A DNA stretch of 8,988 bases from Dehalococcoidia bacterium (GTDB taxonomy: Bacteria > Chloroflexota > Dehalococcoidia > Lucifugimonadales > SHYF01): the NCBI GenBank assembly GCA_009692985.1, contig SHYF01000061.1, forward strand, positions 1 through 8,988, in the 5' to 3' direction. The notes below the pieces were generated by a model. The model ran no database searches and was not told where the DNA came from. It saw only the letters and a list, made by a program, of their open reading frames with translations. Below are positions 1 through 6,672 of this stretch, piece after piece. Every line of letters begins with the position of its first letter. Within the stretch, counting starts at the first letter, position 1. Both the position numbers and the translations under genes were made by a program.

Positions 1-84
1 GTAGCATGACACGGCTTAGCTCAACCTCCTCGGTCGCCTTCCTCTTGAAACGGATAGCATCATATCTACCCTGGTATCTACTGT

Positions 85-118
85 ATTATATGCTATCAAC
101 AGGATGGTGGGGTGTCAA
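85..118 (-). promoter_or_regulatory. Leftward sigma70-type promoter
   Basis: Read on the minus strand, a perfect TTGACA (118-113) is followed after 17 bases by TAGCAT (95-90). A perfect TATAAT lies just beyond (90-85), 22 bases from the -35. The 17-base pair is the better fit by spacing; the TATAAT may be used with another -35. Transcription would leave the window to the left, with an AGGAGG at 30-25 before possible start codons at 12-10 or 7-5. This would make the gap a divergent intergenic region with selB on the other side. Confidence 0.5.
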
Positions 119-281
119 TGCGTTTTTCGTCTCGATAGTGAAATGAATAACTAAGTGTTGTGCCTTGCCTGCGGCTCCTAGCAATGGCAATTGGAGTCTT
201 TTCTGGGACAGGAAACTAGCAGGGTGATGGAAAACAGTTTCGACCATGCCGTCTGCCAGCAATGCAGGGCAGGGGGCCTGT

Positions 282-310
282 TTGCTGGGCCTATCCCCCT
301 ATGCTATTCT
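282..310 (+). promoter_or_regulatory. Weak candidate promoter for selB
   Basis: TTGCTG (282-287) and TATTCT (305-310) are separated by 17 bases and lie 45 bases before the selB start. Matches to consensus are only about 3/6 and 4/6, so this is a low-confidence guess. AAAGG (341-345), 9 bases before the ATG at 355, is a reasonable ribosome binding site. Confidence 0.25.
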
Positions 311-354
311 GGGCTGACATCCTGACCGATCCATGCTAGCAAAGGCTGTCTTCT

Positions 355-2217
355 ATGTTTGTCATTGGCACCGCGGGCCACGTAGACCACGGCAAGTCCA
401 CGCTGGTGAAGGCACTCACTGGCATTGACCCCGACCGCCTTCGAGAGGAGAAGGAGCGGGGCATGACCATAGACCTGGGCTTTGCCTGGCTGATGCTGCC
501 CCGCGGCAGGGAGGTCAGCATCGTGGACGTGCCTGGGCACGAGCGGTTCATCAAGAACATGCTGGCGGGTGTGGGAGGCATTGACCTGGCACTGCTGGTG
601 GTGGCTGCGGATGAGGCGGTGATGCCGCAGACGCGGGAGCACCTGGCCATCCTGGACCTGCTTCAGGTGAAACGGGGCGTGGTTGCAATCACCAAGAGGG
701 ACCTGGTGGACCAGGACTGGCTGGAGCTGGTCACAGCCGAGGTGGAGGAGCTGCTCCAGGGGACGACGCTGGCGGGCTCGCCGTTGTGCGCTGTTTCGGC
801 ACACACGGGGCAAGGACTTCCTGAGCTGATAGCGACCCTGGACGATATGTTGAACGTGGCGGAGCCTCGGGCCGATAAGGGGCGTCCGCGATTGCCTGTG
901 GACCGCTCCTTTGTGATAAGCGGCTTCGGGACGGTGGTGACAGGCACCTTGACCGACGGCACTCTGGCGGTGGGGCAGGAGGTGGAGATGGTGCTGGCCC
1001 AGAAGCGGGCACGCATTCGTGGACTGCAGAGCCACCGCAAGGGGGAGGAGAAGGCACTGCCGGGCACACGCACGGCGGTAAACCTGTCAGGGGTGTCCCA
1101 CGATGAGGTCCAAAGGGGGGATGTTCTCACCACTCCAGGGTGGCTCCATCCCACAGAGGCGATAGATGGCCACCTGCGCATGGTTGCAGACGCCCCCGGC
1201 CAATTGAAGCACAACGCTACTGTATTGTTCTACACAGGCACAAGCGAGACGCTGGCAAAGGTGCGTCTTCTGGACTGTGACTTCCTACAGCCCGGCGAGA
1301 GCGGCTGGGTCCAGATACGGGTGGAAAGCCCGGTGGCGGTGGTCAAGGGCGACTTCTTCATCATACGCTCATCCGAAGCGACTTTAGGGGGAGGCAACGT
1401 GGTCGAGCCGCACGCCAGGCGGCACAGGCGTCTCCATGCTGCGACGCTGGAACACCTGAACAGGCTTCAAGAAGGCTCAGGGGAGGAGGTGGTGCTGGAG
1501 GGGCTGGAGGCGCATGGCCCTCAGACCCTTCGGGCTCTGGCCCAGCAGGCGAACATGTCGGTGGCAGAGTCACTGGCTTATATTCAGGCGATGGTGGAAC
1601 GAGGCGAGGTGATGGTCCTGGGGGGCGACCTGGCATCGAGCGAAGCTGTGCTGCTTCCGGCTTCTTCGTGGGCAAAGGTGACGGAGCGGGCGCAAGGCGC
1701 TTTGCAAGAGTACCATCGCCGTTATCCCGTGCGGCGCGGCGCTCCCCGTGAGGAGGTCCGTGGTCGGTTGGGGCTATCTGACCAGGTATCCGTCCTGGCG
1801 CTCCAGCGACTGATCCGTGAAGGGGCCGTGGTAGAGGAGGACACCTTGCTGCGTGCCCCGGAGCACAAGGTGTCCCTCAGCCCGGCGCAGCGACAAGCAC
1901 TTGATGATTATGTCAAGTTGCTTGGCTCGGAGCCGTACTCCCCTTCCACGGCGGAGCCTCCGGAGCCTGACCTACTGCAACTGCTGGCAGAGGAAGGCAG
2001 AGTCGTCAAGGTTAGCGACGAGGTGGTGTTCACGGCGGAGGCGTATCAGCAGATGGTGGACAGGATTGTGGAGCATTTGAAGGGCGAGGGCAAGATCACG
2101 GTGGCACAGGTGCGGGATATGTTCAAGACCAGCCGCAAGTACGCCCTGGCCTTGATGGAGCATATGGACCAGCAGCGCATCACCAGACGCACGGGGGATG
2201 AAAGGGTGTTGAGGTAG
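355..2217 (+). CDS. selB: Selenocysteine-specific translation elongation factor SelB
   Basis: SelB is a translational GTPase that delivers selenocysteyl-tRNA to the ribosome at UGA codons marked by a downstream SECIS hairpin. All GTPase motifs are visible: G1 GHVDHGKST at residues 8-16, the switch I region around [15 protein letters not shown]3 DVPGH at 58-62, G4 TKRD at 113-116 (SelB uses TKxD where EF-Tu has NKCD) and G5 SA at 148-149. Two EF-Tu-like beta-barrel domains follow, then a tail of winged-helix repeats. The last of these, about residues 582-620, has the SelB signature [17 protein letters not shown] and should bind SECIS RNA. The 620-residue length is close to that of E. coli SelB (614 as recalled). 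The start at 355 gives the typical N-terminus [13 protein letters not shown]. The stop lies 3 bases before nurA and its TAG follows the nurA GAGG, so the two are probably cotranscribed. Its presence implies the genome uses selenocysteine; selA, selC and selD are not in the window. Confidence 0.97.
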   Translation: MFVIGTAGHVDHGKSTLVKALTGIDPDRLREEKERGMTIDLGFAWLMLPRGREVSIVDVPGHERFIKNMLAGVGGIDLALLVVAADEAVMPQTREHLAILDLLQVKRGVVAITKRDLVDQDWLELVTAEVEELLQGTTLAGSPLCAVSAHTGQGLPELIATLDDMLNVAEPRADKGRPRLPVDRSFVISGFGTVVTGTLTDGTLAVGQEVEMVLAQKRARIRGLQSHRKGEEKALPGTRTAVNLSGVSHDEVQRGDVLTTPGWLHPTEAIDGHLRMVADAPGQLKHNATVLFYTGTSETLAKVRLLDCDFLQPGESGWVQIRVESPVAVVKGDFFIIRSSEATLGGGNVVEPHARRHRRLHAATLEHLNRLQEGSGEEVVLEGLEAHGPQTLRALAQQANMSVAESLAYIQAMVERGEVMVLGGDLASSEAVLLPASSWAKVTERAQGALQEYHRRYPVRRGAPREEVRGRLGLSDQVSVLALQRLIREGAVVEEDTLLRAPEHKVSLSPAQRQALDDYVKLLGSEPYSPSTAEPPEPDLLQLLAEEGRVVKVSDEVVFTAEAYQQMVDRIVEHLKGEGKITVAQVRDMFKTSRKYALALMEHMDQQRITRRTGDERVLR

Positions 2218-2220
2218 CGT

Positions 2221-3297
2221 ATGCCTCTCGACCTGCACAGCGTATCAGCGCAAGTCCATGCCATGGGTGACGACCTGAGAGCTCATAGTGCGGGCCGGCT
2301 TGACCTCTTAGAGAAAGCCGTGGAGCTTTTCAAGGCATCTGGCTCGGCGACGCGATTCTCTCCTGCTTCACCACCTAACGACTACCGTGCTCTTGCTACC
2401 GATGGGTCACACATAGATGTAGACCGGCACATGCCTGTGCCATGCGCCCTGATCAATATCAGCAAGGTGATGCTTCAATATGGGTCTGCTCCAGGCGTCC
2501 GGCTAGGGAGCCAACCCAGGCTGTACGCCACGGCAGAGGAGTTGTCTGTGGGAACCCAGGCAGACCAGGAATCGCAGCCGCTTACAGGGGCGCTCATGGG
2601 CTTGCGGCGCACCGTTGAAGAGGTGACCGCCCTTGCAGAGCTGGCGGAGGAGCATGCCGACACTCTTCTCACGCTGGGTCTGATTGACGGTTCGCTTATC
2701 CTGTGGAGTCCGGAGTTTCATTCATACCCGGAGCACGTGCGGAGGAGCTTGCTGGACGATGGATTTCTGCCAGCGCTGGATCGCCTCAAGGCGGTGGCCG
2801 AACGGAAGCGGCTGACTGTCGCTGCCTACATTAGCATGCCTCGTAGCACCACCGTGGTGAACATGCTGCCGCTCCAGGAGCACACCCAGGGCGACTACCG
2901 GTGGATGGTGGATAGAGACGTGTTTGAGCGTACCCTGGCGGTAGGAGAACGTTCCGGCACATTCCCCAGCACGTCGGCCTATGTACGAGAGCACTACCGC
3001 GAGCACGCGACCCACTTTTACTACCTCAAGACTGAACAGGAGATGGCGCGGGTGGAGGTGCCGGCGTGGGTGGCGGAGGATGAGGCGCTGCTGGCCCTGA
3101 CGCATTCGCTGCTGCTGGACCAGTGCCGCAAGGGGCTGGGATACCCGGTCGCCATCATGGAGGCGCATGAGCAGGCGGTCATTGGCGGCCACGAACGGGA
3201 GCTGTTCCGGCAGATGGTGGAGGAGGCGCTGGCAAGGCAGGGGCTTGACGTATACACTTCGGAGAAGGCGCGGTCGAAGAGGTTAAGGTGGGTGTAG
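2221..3297 (+). CDS. nurA: NurA-family DNA-end resection nuclease
   Basis: NurA is a Mn-dependent 5'-3' exo/endonuclease with an RNase H-like fold. In archaea it works with the HerA translocase to resect DNA ends. Recognisable features are the N-terminal ATDGSHI block with metal-binding Asp61, a second acidic block LGLIDGSL with Asp156 preceded by a Glu-rich helix, and a C-terminal block GYPVAIMEAHEQAVIGGHE holding conserved-looking His316. The 358-residue length is typical of the family. GAGG at 2211-2214, overlapping the selB end, lies 6 bases before the ATG and supports this start. A herA gene 1.5 kb downstream on the same strand supports the assignment. The family call rests on motif recognition; which of the C-terminal histidines is catalytic cannot be settled here. 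Compared with archaeal systems, the nurA-herA pair is split by two other ORFs. Confidence 0.9.
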   Translation: MPLDLHSVSAQVHAMGDDLRAHSAGRLDLLEKAVELFKASGSATRFSPASPPNDYRALATDGSHIDVDRHMPVPCALINISKVMLQYGSAPGVRLGSQPRLYATAEELSVGTQADQESQPLTGALMGLRRTVEEVTALAELAEEHADTLLTLGLIDGSLILWSPEFHSYPEHVRRSLLDDGFLPALDRLKAVAERKRLTVAAYISMPRSTTVVNMLPLQEHTQGDYRWMVDRDVFERTLAVGERSGTFPSTSAYVREHYREHATHFYYLKTEQEMARVEVPAWVAEDEALLALTHSLLLDQCRKGLGYPVAIMEAHEQAVIGGHERELFRQMVEEALARQGLDVYTSEKARSKRLRWV

Positions 3298-3325
3298 GAG
3301 ATGTGGCACCGCCCAGTGAACGGGG

Positions 3326-3369
3326 TGTTTCTCAGCCAACATATAGGCGGGGGCAACCGATGAGAAACA
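3326..3369 (+). repeat. Inverted repeat between nurA and the W-rich ORF
   Basis: A perfect 9-base inverted repeat, TGTTTCTCA (3326-3334) and TGAGAAACA (3361-3369), encloses 26 bases that begin with a nested GCC...GGC pair. As RNA it would form a hairpin with a large structured loop in the nurA 3' leader. No U-tract follows, so it does not look like an intrinsic terminator. Confidence 0.5.
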
Positions 3370-3416
3370 GTGAGGACACAAGAGAAGGTCAAACCGCATG
3401 ACTAACCCTTGAGGAC

Positions 3417-3941
3417 TTGGCTTGGCGACCTGCGTTAGCAAGTGACCTAGGCTGGCTTCAACTAAGAGAATTATGGAAACGCTGGCGTGGCTTAATGGAG
3501 AACTATCGATCTTTTGGAGAATCCACGGAGCTCATTCAGAACAGCCGAGATGTGGCATACGAAAAGCTAATGTCAGCATGCTATTCACAAATGGCATCCT
3601 ACAAGAAGCCAAAGCAAGTAGCGATAGACGCTTGGCTTAAGCACATGGGCCTCCCCGCAATTTTCGGTTGGAAAAGCGACCTGTGGTATCGAATGCTCAT
3701 ATGGGAATTCAATCAGTGGATTTCCCGGATACACGAAAAATCGGGCTTATCCCATGCCAAGACCATGAATGCTCTTTTCCAGAGGATGCCACTACCAGAG
3801 GCCGACCCACTTTACTTTAAGACCGCCAACGCATTCGAAAAGGAATTGAACATTCTATGGAGATGGCTATATGCGCGTGGCTGGTACCTTAATGACATTG
3901 AAAGGGAAGAGGTGGCACGTCGTTTTACTGGCATCCCGTAG
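3417..3941 (+). CDS. Hypothetical tryptophan-rich protein within the nurA-herA locus
   Basis: I do not recognise this family. From the TTG at 3417 it encodes 174 residues with no signal peptide and no clear membrane segment. It has 12 tryptophans (about 7%), many as LW, RW, GW or IW pairs, in a basic, mostly helical-looking chain with blocks such as YKKPKQVAIDAWLKHMG and ELNILWRWLYARGWYL. Codons are visibly richer in A/T third positions than those of the genes on either side, suggesting separate ancestry. The start is doubtful: TTG 3417 has only GAGG 2 bases upstream, while a good GAGAAGG (3382-3388) serves an ATG at 3398 in another frame that stops after MTNP. In its own frame the ORF is open back past 3303 apart from one TGA at 3399-3401. 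It may therefore have lost its true start to a frameshift, or use an unusual one. Coding is likely; function unknown. Confidence 0.6.
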   Translation: MAWRPALASDLGWLQLRELWKRWRGLMENYRSFGESTELIQNSRDVAYEKLMSACYSQMASYKKPKQVAIDAWLKHMGLPAIFGWKSDLWYRMLIWEFNQWISRIHEKSGLSHAKTMNALFQRMPLPEADPLYFKTANAFEKELNILWRWLYARGWYLNDIEREEVARRFTGIP

Positions 3942-3953
3942 CATATCTTCAAT

Positions 3954-4568
3954 ATGAATACAATTGCCAATACAACCAACTACACCACCCGCCTCGGCGA
4001 AGTGGTAGAAACCTCCAGCGCTGCATTCACGGTGCAGTGCTATGACCTGTATGGCGCGCCGGCCCTGGGCGCACTGGTGCGCACTGGGAGGGATAGCCCG
4101 GTCTATGGCGTGGTGCGCAATGTGGTCACATCGTCCATGGACCCGGGCAGGCGTCCCGTGGCGCGAGGCCAGGATGAGGCCGACGAGGAGGCCGTCTACC
4201 GGAGCAATCCTCAGTTGGACAAGCTGCTGCGGACCGATTTCCAGGCCACCATAGTCGGCTATCCCGACTCCGTCGGGACGGGCATGCGCTACGGCCTGCC
4301 ATCGCAGCCACCTAGGATCCACGCCTTTGTCCATGCCTGCGCGCCGCCGGAGGTGCGTGCCTTCGCGGAGGATTTGCGCTTCCTGCCGCTGGTGCTGGCC
4401 GGAGCAGCACCGGAGGCCGACGAAGTGGTCGCGGCGTTCCTGCGCCAGGCAGCCTCGGCGCATGATGACTCGCAGGCGTTCCTGATGAAGGCAGGTCGGC
4501 AGATAGCACGCCTGCTGTCGCGCGATCTCCAACGGCTGAACGCGATTCTGGGGAGCCTGCGAGCATGA
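3954..4568 (+). CDS. Stand-alone HAS-barrel protein of the NurA-HerA module
   Basis: The N-terminal part, about residues 14-60, reads as a HAS-barrel (HerA-ATP synthase barrel), with LGEVVETSSAAFTVQCYDLY followed by PALGALVRTG and YGVVRNV. This is the small beta-barrel found at the N-terminus of HerA and of F1/V1 ATP synthase subunits. The rest, about residues 80-204, is a mixed region ending in a charged, probably helical tail. Small separate HAS-barrel proteins beside nurA/herA in cyanobacteria and relatives are something I recall, not something checked here. It probably acts as a subunit or adaptor of the HerA-NurA complex. The gene starts 12 bases after the W-rich ORF, and no clear Shine-Dalgarno precedes the ATG, so translation may be coupled to the upstream ORF. 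The first dozen Asn/Thr-rich residues lie before the barrel and may not be conserved. Family call moderate, role inferred from position. Confidence 0.7.
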   Translation: MNTIANTTNYTTRLGEVVETSSAAFTVQCYDLYGAPALGALVRTGRDSPVYGVVRNVVTSSMDPGRRPVARGQDEADEEAVYRSNPQLDKLLRTDFQATIVGYPDSVGTGMRYGLPSQPPRIHAFVHACAPPEVRAFAEDLRFLPLVLAGAAPEADEVVAAFLRQAASAHDDSQAFLMKAGRQIARLLSRDLQRLNAILGSLRA

Positions 4569-4589
4569 ATAGCTCTTTCGACCATCCCT

Positions 4590-4683
4590 CTGACCCCCTT
4601 CCTGGCAGGAAGGGGGTCAGAAAATAAATCTGGGGGGTACCCCCAGACCTCCACCAAAGGGGCTTTGCCCCTCTGGACTCCCC
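4590..4683 (+). repeat. Composite three-hairpin intergenic repeat, copy A
   Basis: Three hairpins lie in series. Hairpin 1 has the arms CTGACCCCCTTCC (4590-4602) and GGAAGGGGGTCAG (4608-4620) with a 5-base loop. Hairpin 2 (4629-4647) has an 8-base TCTGGGGG/CCCCCAGA stem. Hairpin 3 pairs AGGGGC (4658-4663) with GCCCCT (4667-4672). The unit ends in CTGGACTCCCC (4673-4683). Copy B at 8325-8423 has the same order, orientation and terminal sequence with different stem bases. No U-tract follows the first hairpin, so termination is not evident. The element lies between the HAS-barrel gene and herA. Confidence 0.8.
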
Positions 4684-4713
4684 TCAAGGGAGAGGGGGAT
4701 AGGAATAAAGGGT

Positions 4714-4768
4714 TGGGGGCACATCCCCCATGCTCTCTGCCAGAGGGGAGAATCCCTCTGGACTCCCC
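4714..4768 (+). repeat. Composite hairpin repeat, partial copy C, before herA
   Basis: This has the same two-hairpin core as copies A and B: TGGGGG (4714-4719) with CCCCCA (4725-4730), then CCAGAGGG (4740-4747) with CCCTCTGG (4754-4761), followed directly by ACTCCCC. The first, C-rich hairpin of the composite is absent here. It stands 30 bases after copy A in the same direction and ends 18 bases before the herA ATG, next to the herA ribosome binding site. Confidence 0.7.
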
Positions 4769-4770
4769 AC

Positions 4771-4786
4771 AAAGGAAGTCAAGGTG
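4771..4786 (+). promoter_or_regulatory. herA ribosome binding site that decides the start
   Basis: AAAGGAAG (4771-4778) lies about 8 bases before the ATG at 4787. An in-frame ATG at 4730 gives a longer ORF, but its first codons translate repeat copy C and no ribosome site precedes it. 4787 is therefore the better start. Confidence 0.6.
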
Positions 4787-6427
4787 ATGAATGAACCATC
4801 CGGCAAGGCTGCGTTGATGGGCGTTGTGGTTGGCGGCTCGCTGTCCAGAGGCGTGGAGGTAAGGCTAGACGCCTCGTTTCCTGTGGAGCAGGTGAAGGTG
4901 GGCGGGTTCGTGACCATCCAGGGGCAGGCGAACAGGTTCTTCGCGATCATCTCGGACGTAACGCTGGAGGCGTCGGACTCATCATTGCGGGCCGTGCCGC
5001 CGGACGCCTCTGACCCGTTCGTGGCATCAGTTATGTCCGGCACAGGGGCGTACGCTGTCGTGAACGTGCTGCCGCAGCTCACCATGAGCGGCGACGCCTT
5101 CGCCATGCTGTCGGGGCCGCAGCCGGCGCGGTCCATTCCGGCGCACTTCGCACCGGTGTACGCTGCCTCTGAGGAGGACATCCGGGCTGTGTTCGGGGCG
5201 GAGGACGAGCGGCATATCTGGATAGGCAGCCCGTTGGACATGGAGGGCGTGCGAGTGTGCCTGGACCTGGCGGAGCTGGTGAAGCGGTCCAACGGCGTCT
5301 TTGGCAAGAGCGGCACGGGTAAGACGTTCCTCACGCGCATCCTGCTGGCGGGCATCCTGCAAAAGGACGTGGCGGTGAACCTGGTGTTCGACATGCACAA
5401 CGAGTACGGCTGGCAGGGGACGCGGGAAGGCGGCCCGGGCGTCAAGGGGCTGAAGCAGCTATTCCCTTCCAAGGTGGCGGTGTTCTCGCTGGACCCGGAG
5501 ATGTCGCGGCGGCGTGGAGTGTCGCCCGACGCGGAGGTGCGCATCGGGTACGGGGAGATCGAGCCGCAGGACATCGAGATACTGGCCGCTACGCTGAACC
5601 TGACGCCCCAGGGGGTGTCGTCGGTGTACAGCCTGGTGCGGCGCTTTGGGCAGGAGGCGTGGCTGGAGGAGTTCCTGGCGCGGGAGAACCGCGAGGAGCT
5701 GGCGGCGCTGGCCGACGAGACGTCGGAGTTGTTCCAAGTGCTGTTCACGCTGCACCGGCGATTGCGCACGGTGGGACGCATGGGGTTCCTGATGCCGAAG
5801 GCACCGGAGGATGCGGTGCGACGCATCCTGGAGTACCTGGACAGGGGTATTCACGTGGTGCTGGAGTTCGGGCGGTACGGCAATGACCTATCGGCGTACA
5901 TCCTGGTGGCAAATTTACTCACGCGTCGCATCCACGACAGGTACGTGGAGCGGATGGAGCAGGCATCGGGAGGTCGAAACCAGGAGCCCCGGCAATTGTT
6001 GATAACAATCGAGGAGGCGCACCGGTTCCTGACGCCTGCGGTGGCCGGGCAGACCATATTCGGGACAATAGCGCGGGAGATGCGGAAGTACAGGGTGTCG
6101 TTGCTGGTGGTGGACCAGCGGCCCAGCGGGATAGACGAGGAGGTGCTGAGCCAGTTGGGGACGCGGTTTGCATACCTGCTGGACAACGAGCGGGACGTGG
6201 ACGCTGTGCTGGCGGGCGTGGCGGGAGCCAGGGAGCTGCGGACGGTGCTGTCGCGGCTGGAGTCGCAGCAGCAGGCGCTGGTGTTTGGGCACGCGCTGCC
6301 GATGCCGGTGGTGGTGCGGACACGCGACTACGGGACGGAGGAGTCGTACCGAGAGTTTGGGTTCCGTGATGCAGTGGAGCTGATGCGGCAGGCGGAGGAA
6401 GATGGGAAGGACTTGTTTGGGCCTTAG
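4787..6427 (+). CDS. herA: HerA-family DNA-translocating ATPase
   Basis: HerA is a hexameric FtsK-HerA superfamily ATPase that pumps double-stranded DNA and drives resection with NurA. From the ATG at 4787 it is 546 residues. The N-terminal HAS-barrel begins at GVVVGGSLSRGVEVRLD, about residues 12-60. Walker A is GKSGTGKT at 173-180. The Walker B block LLITIEEAHRF has acidic residues Glu409-Glu410, the HerA-type EEAH. A conserved QRPSGID block starts at Gln444 (sensor region). Then come LGTRFAYLLDNERDVDAVL and a tail rich in Glu/Asp. No motif is missing. Third codon positions are strongly G/C, as in selB. It is separated from the HAS-barrel gene by 218 bases of repeats, so it may have its own transcription start or depend on read-through. 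Related HerA proteins also occur in phage-defence systems, but the paired nurA favours a repair-type module here. Confidence 0.93.
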   Translation: MNEPSGKAALMGVVVGGSLSRGVEVRLDASFPVEQVKVGGFVTIQGQANRFFAIISDVTLEASDSSLRAVPPDASDPFVASVMSGTGAYAVVNVLPQLTMSGDAFAMLSGPQPARSIPAHFAPVYAASEEDIRAVFGAEDERHIWIGSPLDMEGVRVCLDLAELVKRSNGVFGKSGTGKTFLTRILLAGILQKDVAVNLVFDMHNEYGWQGTREGGPGVKGLKQLFPSKVAVFSLDPEMSRRRGVSPDAEVRIGYGEIEPQDIEILAATLNLTPQGVSSVYSLVRRFGQEAWLEEFLARENREELAALADETSELFQVLFTLHRRLRTVGRMGFLMPKAPEDAVRRILEYLDRGIHVVLEFGRYGNDLSAYILVANLLTRRIHDRYVERMEQASGGRNQEPRQLLITIEEAHRFLTPAVAGQTIFGTIAREMRKYRVSLLVVDQRPSGIDEEVLSQLGTRFAYLLDNERDVDAVLAGVAGARELRTVLSRLESQQQALVFGHALPMPVVVRTRDYGTEESYREFGFRDAVELMRQAEEDGKDLFGP

Positions 6428-6434
6428 GGGGAGA

Positions 6435-6450
6435 GGGCATACGGGCATAC
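6435..6450 (+). repeat. Tandem 8-base repeat after herA
   Basis: GGGCATAC occurs twice head to tail (6435-6442 and 6443-6450), 7 bases after the herA stop. It is short and may be chance, but it begins the G-rich tract that continues to the tRNA remnant. Confidence 0.4.
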
Positions 6451-6497
6451 TGGCAAGGATGGCGATGGCGGTCATCCTCCGCAGGCGGACATTCAGT

Positions 6498-6557
6498 GGG
6501 GGTATGGTAGGCGGGAAGCGAGGGTATGGGATAGGAGAGGATGGCGAGGGAAAAGGG
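6498..6557 (+). other. Purine/G-run tract, possible G-quadruplex
   Basis: The + strand here is almost free of C and carries G-runs at 6498-6502, 6513-6515, 6522-6524, 6528-6530 and 6548-6550, separated by short loops. GGGTATGG-like units recur at 6500 and 6522. The spacing would allow a G-quadruplex on the + strand. It leads directly into the tRNA fragment. No ORF of interest is seen in it. Confidence 0.4.
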
Positions 6558-6580
6558 TTCGAATCCCTGACGGCCCACCA
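6553..6580 (+). pseudogene. 3' fragment of a tRNA gene (T-arm, acceptor strand, CCA)
   Basis: The T-arm is AAGGG (6553-6557), loop TTCGAAT (6558-6564), then CCCTG (6565-6569), with one A-G mismatch at the stem base. It is followed by a 7-base acceptor strand ACGGCCC (6570-6576), discriminator A6577 and encoded CCA (6578-6580). A complete tRNA would start with GGGCCGT about 75 bases upstream. That region is G-rich with no acceptor, D-arm or anticodon arm, so the 5' half is absent. Such 3' ends are what integrating elements leave at the far attachment site after inserting into a tRNA gene. The tRNA identity cannot be told; Lys-type tRNAs beginning GGGCCGT are known to me. Confidence 0.65.
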
Positions 6581-6672
6581 TTTTGGATAAAAGGTAAAAC
6601 TTTTTCAGCTACTTTCGCTCTGGCCCTCTAGTACCATTAGTCGCCCATCAGGCTGAGGATGGATATAGTTCT

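Larger units (their letters stand above)
1..354. other. Intergenic region upstream of selB, no gene recognised
   Basis: No convincing coding region is seen in these 354 bases on either strand. The left third is AT-richer and holds a leftward promoter-like site. On the minus strand an AGGAGG at 30-25 precedes GTG (12-10) and ATG (7-5) codons at the window edge, so a leftward gene may start there, but only a few codons are visible. I looked for a tRNA-Sec (selC) gene, because selB follows, and found no cloverleaf. Confidence 0.5.

Noticed and set aside
22..87. Short open minus-strand frame reading DAIRFKRKATEEVELSRV
   Set aside because: A TAA lies just upstream and no ATG, GTG or TTG occurs in frame before the last visible codons, so a start is lacking; at best it is leader sequence.
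1..354. Possible selC (tRNA-Sec) or selenoprotein gene upstream of selB
   Set aside because: No T-arm, long acceptor stem or cloverleaf could be found on either strand.
3867..4532. Minus-strand ORF of 221 codons opposite the HAS-barrel gene
   Set aside because: Its composition (His, Arg, Gln rich) is that of an antisense frame, and the + strand has the family-like barrel sequence.
4590..4630. Intrinsic terminator after the HAS-barrel gene
   Set aside because: The 13-base stem is strong, but A-rich rather than U-rich sequence follows on the + strand, and the unit is part of a repeat found elsewhere.
4590..4768. CRISPR array made of the hairpin units
   Set aside because: The copies are diverged, irregularly spaced and have no spacer pattern; no cas genes are present.
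4684..5826. Long minus-strand ORF of 380 codons opposite herA
   Set aside because: It is a Ser/Arg/Thr-rich low-complexity shadow in GC-rich DNA, while the + strand encodes an unmistakable HerA.
6419..6580. Intact tRNA formed by GGGCCTT at 6419 with the 3' arm at 6570
   Set aside because: The 5' match overlaps the herA stop, one pair fails, the distance is 162 bases and no D or anticodon arm is present.
5915..6581. Overlapping minus-strand ORFs of 186 and 220 codons at the herA end
   Set aside because: Both are Pro/Ala/Arg-rich antisense frames over conserved HerA motifs.
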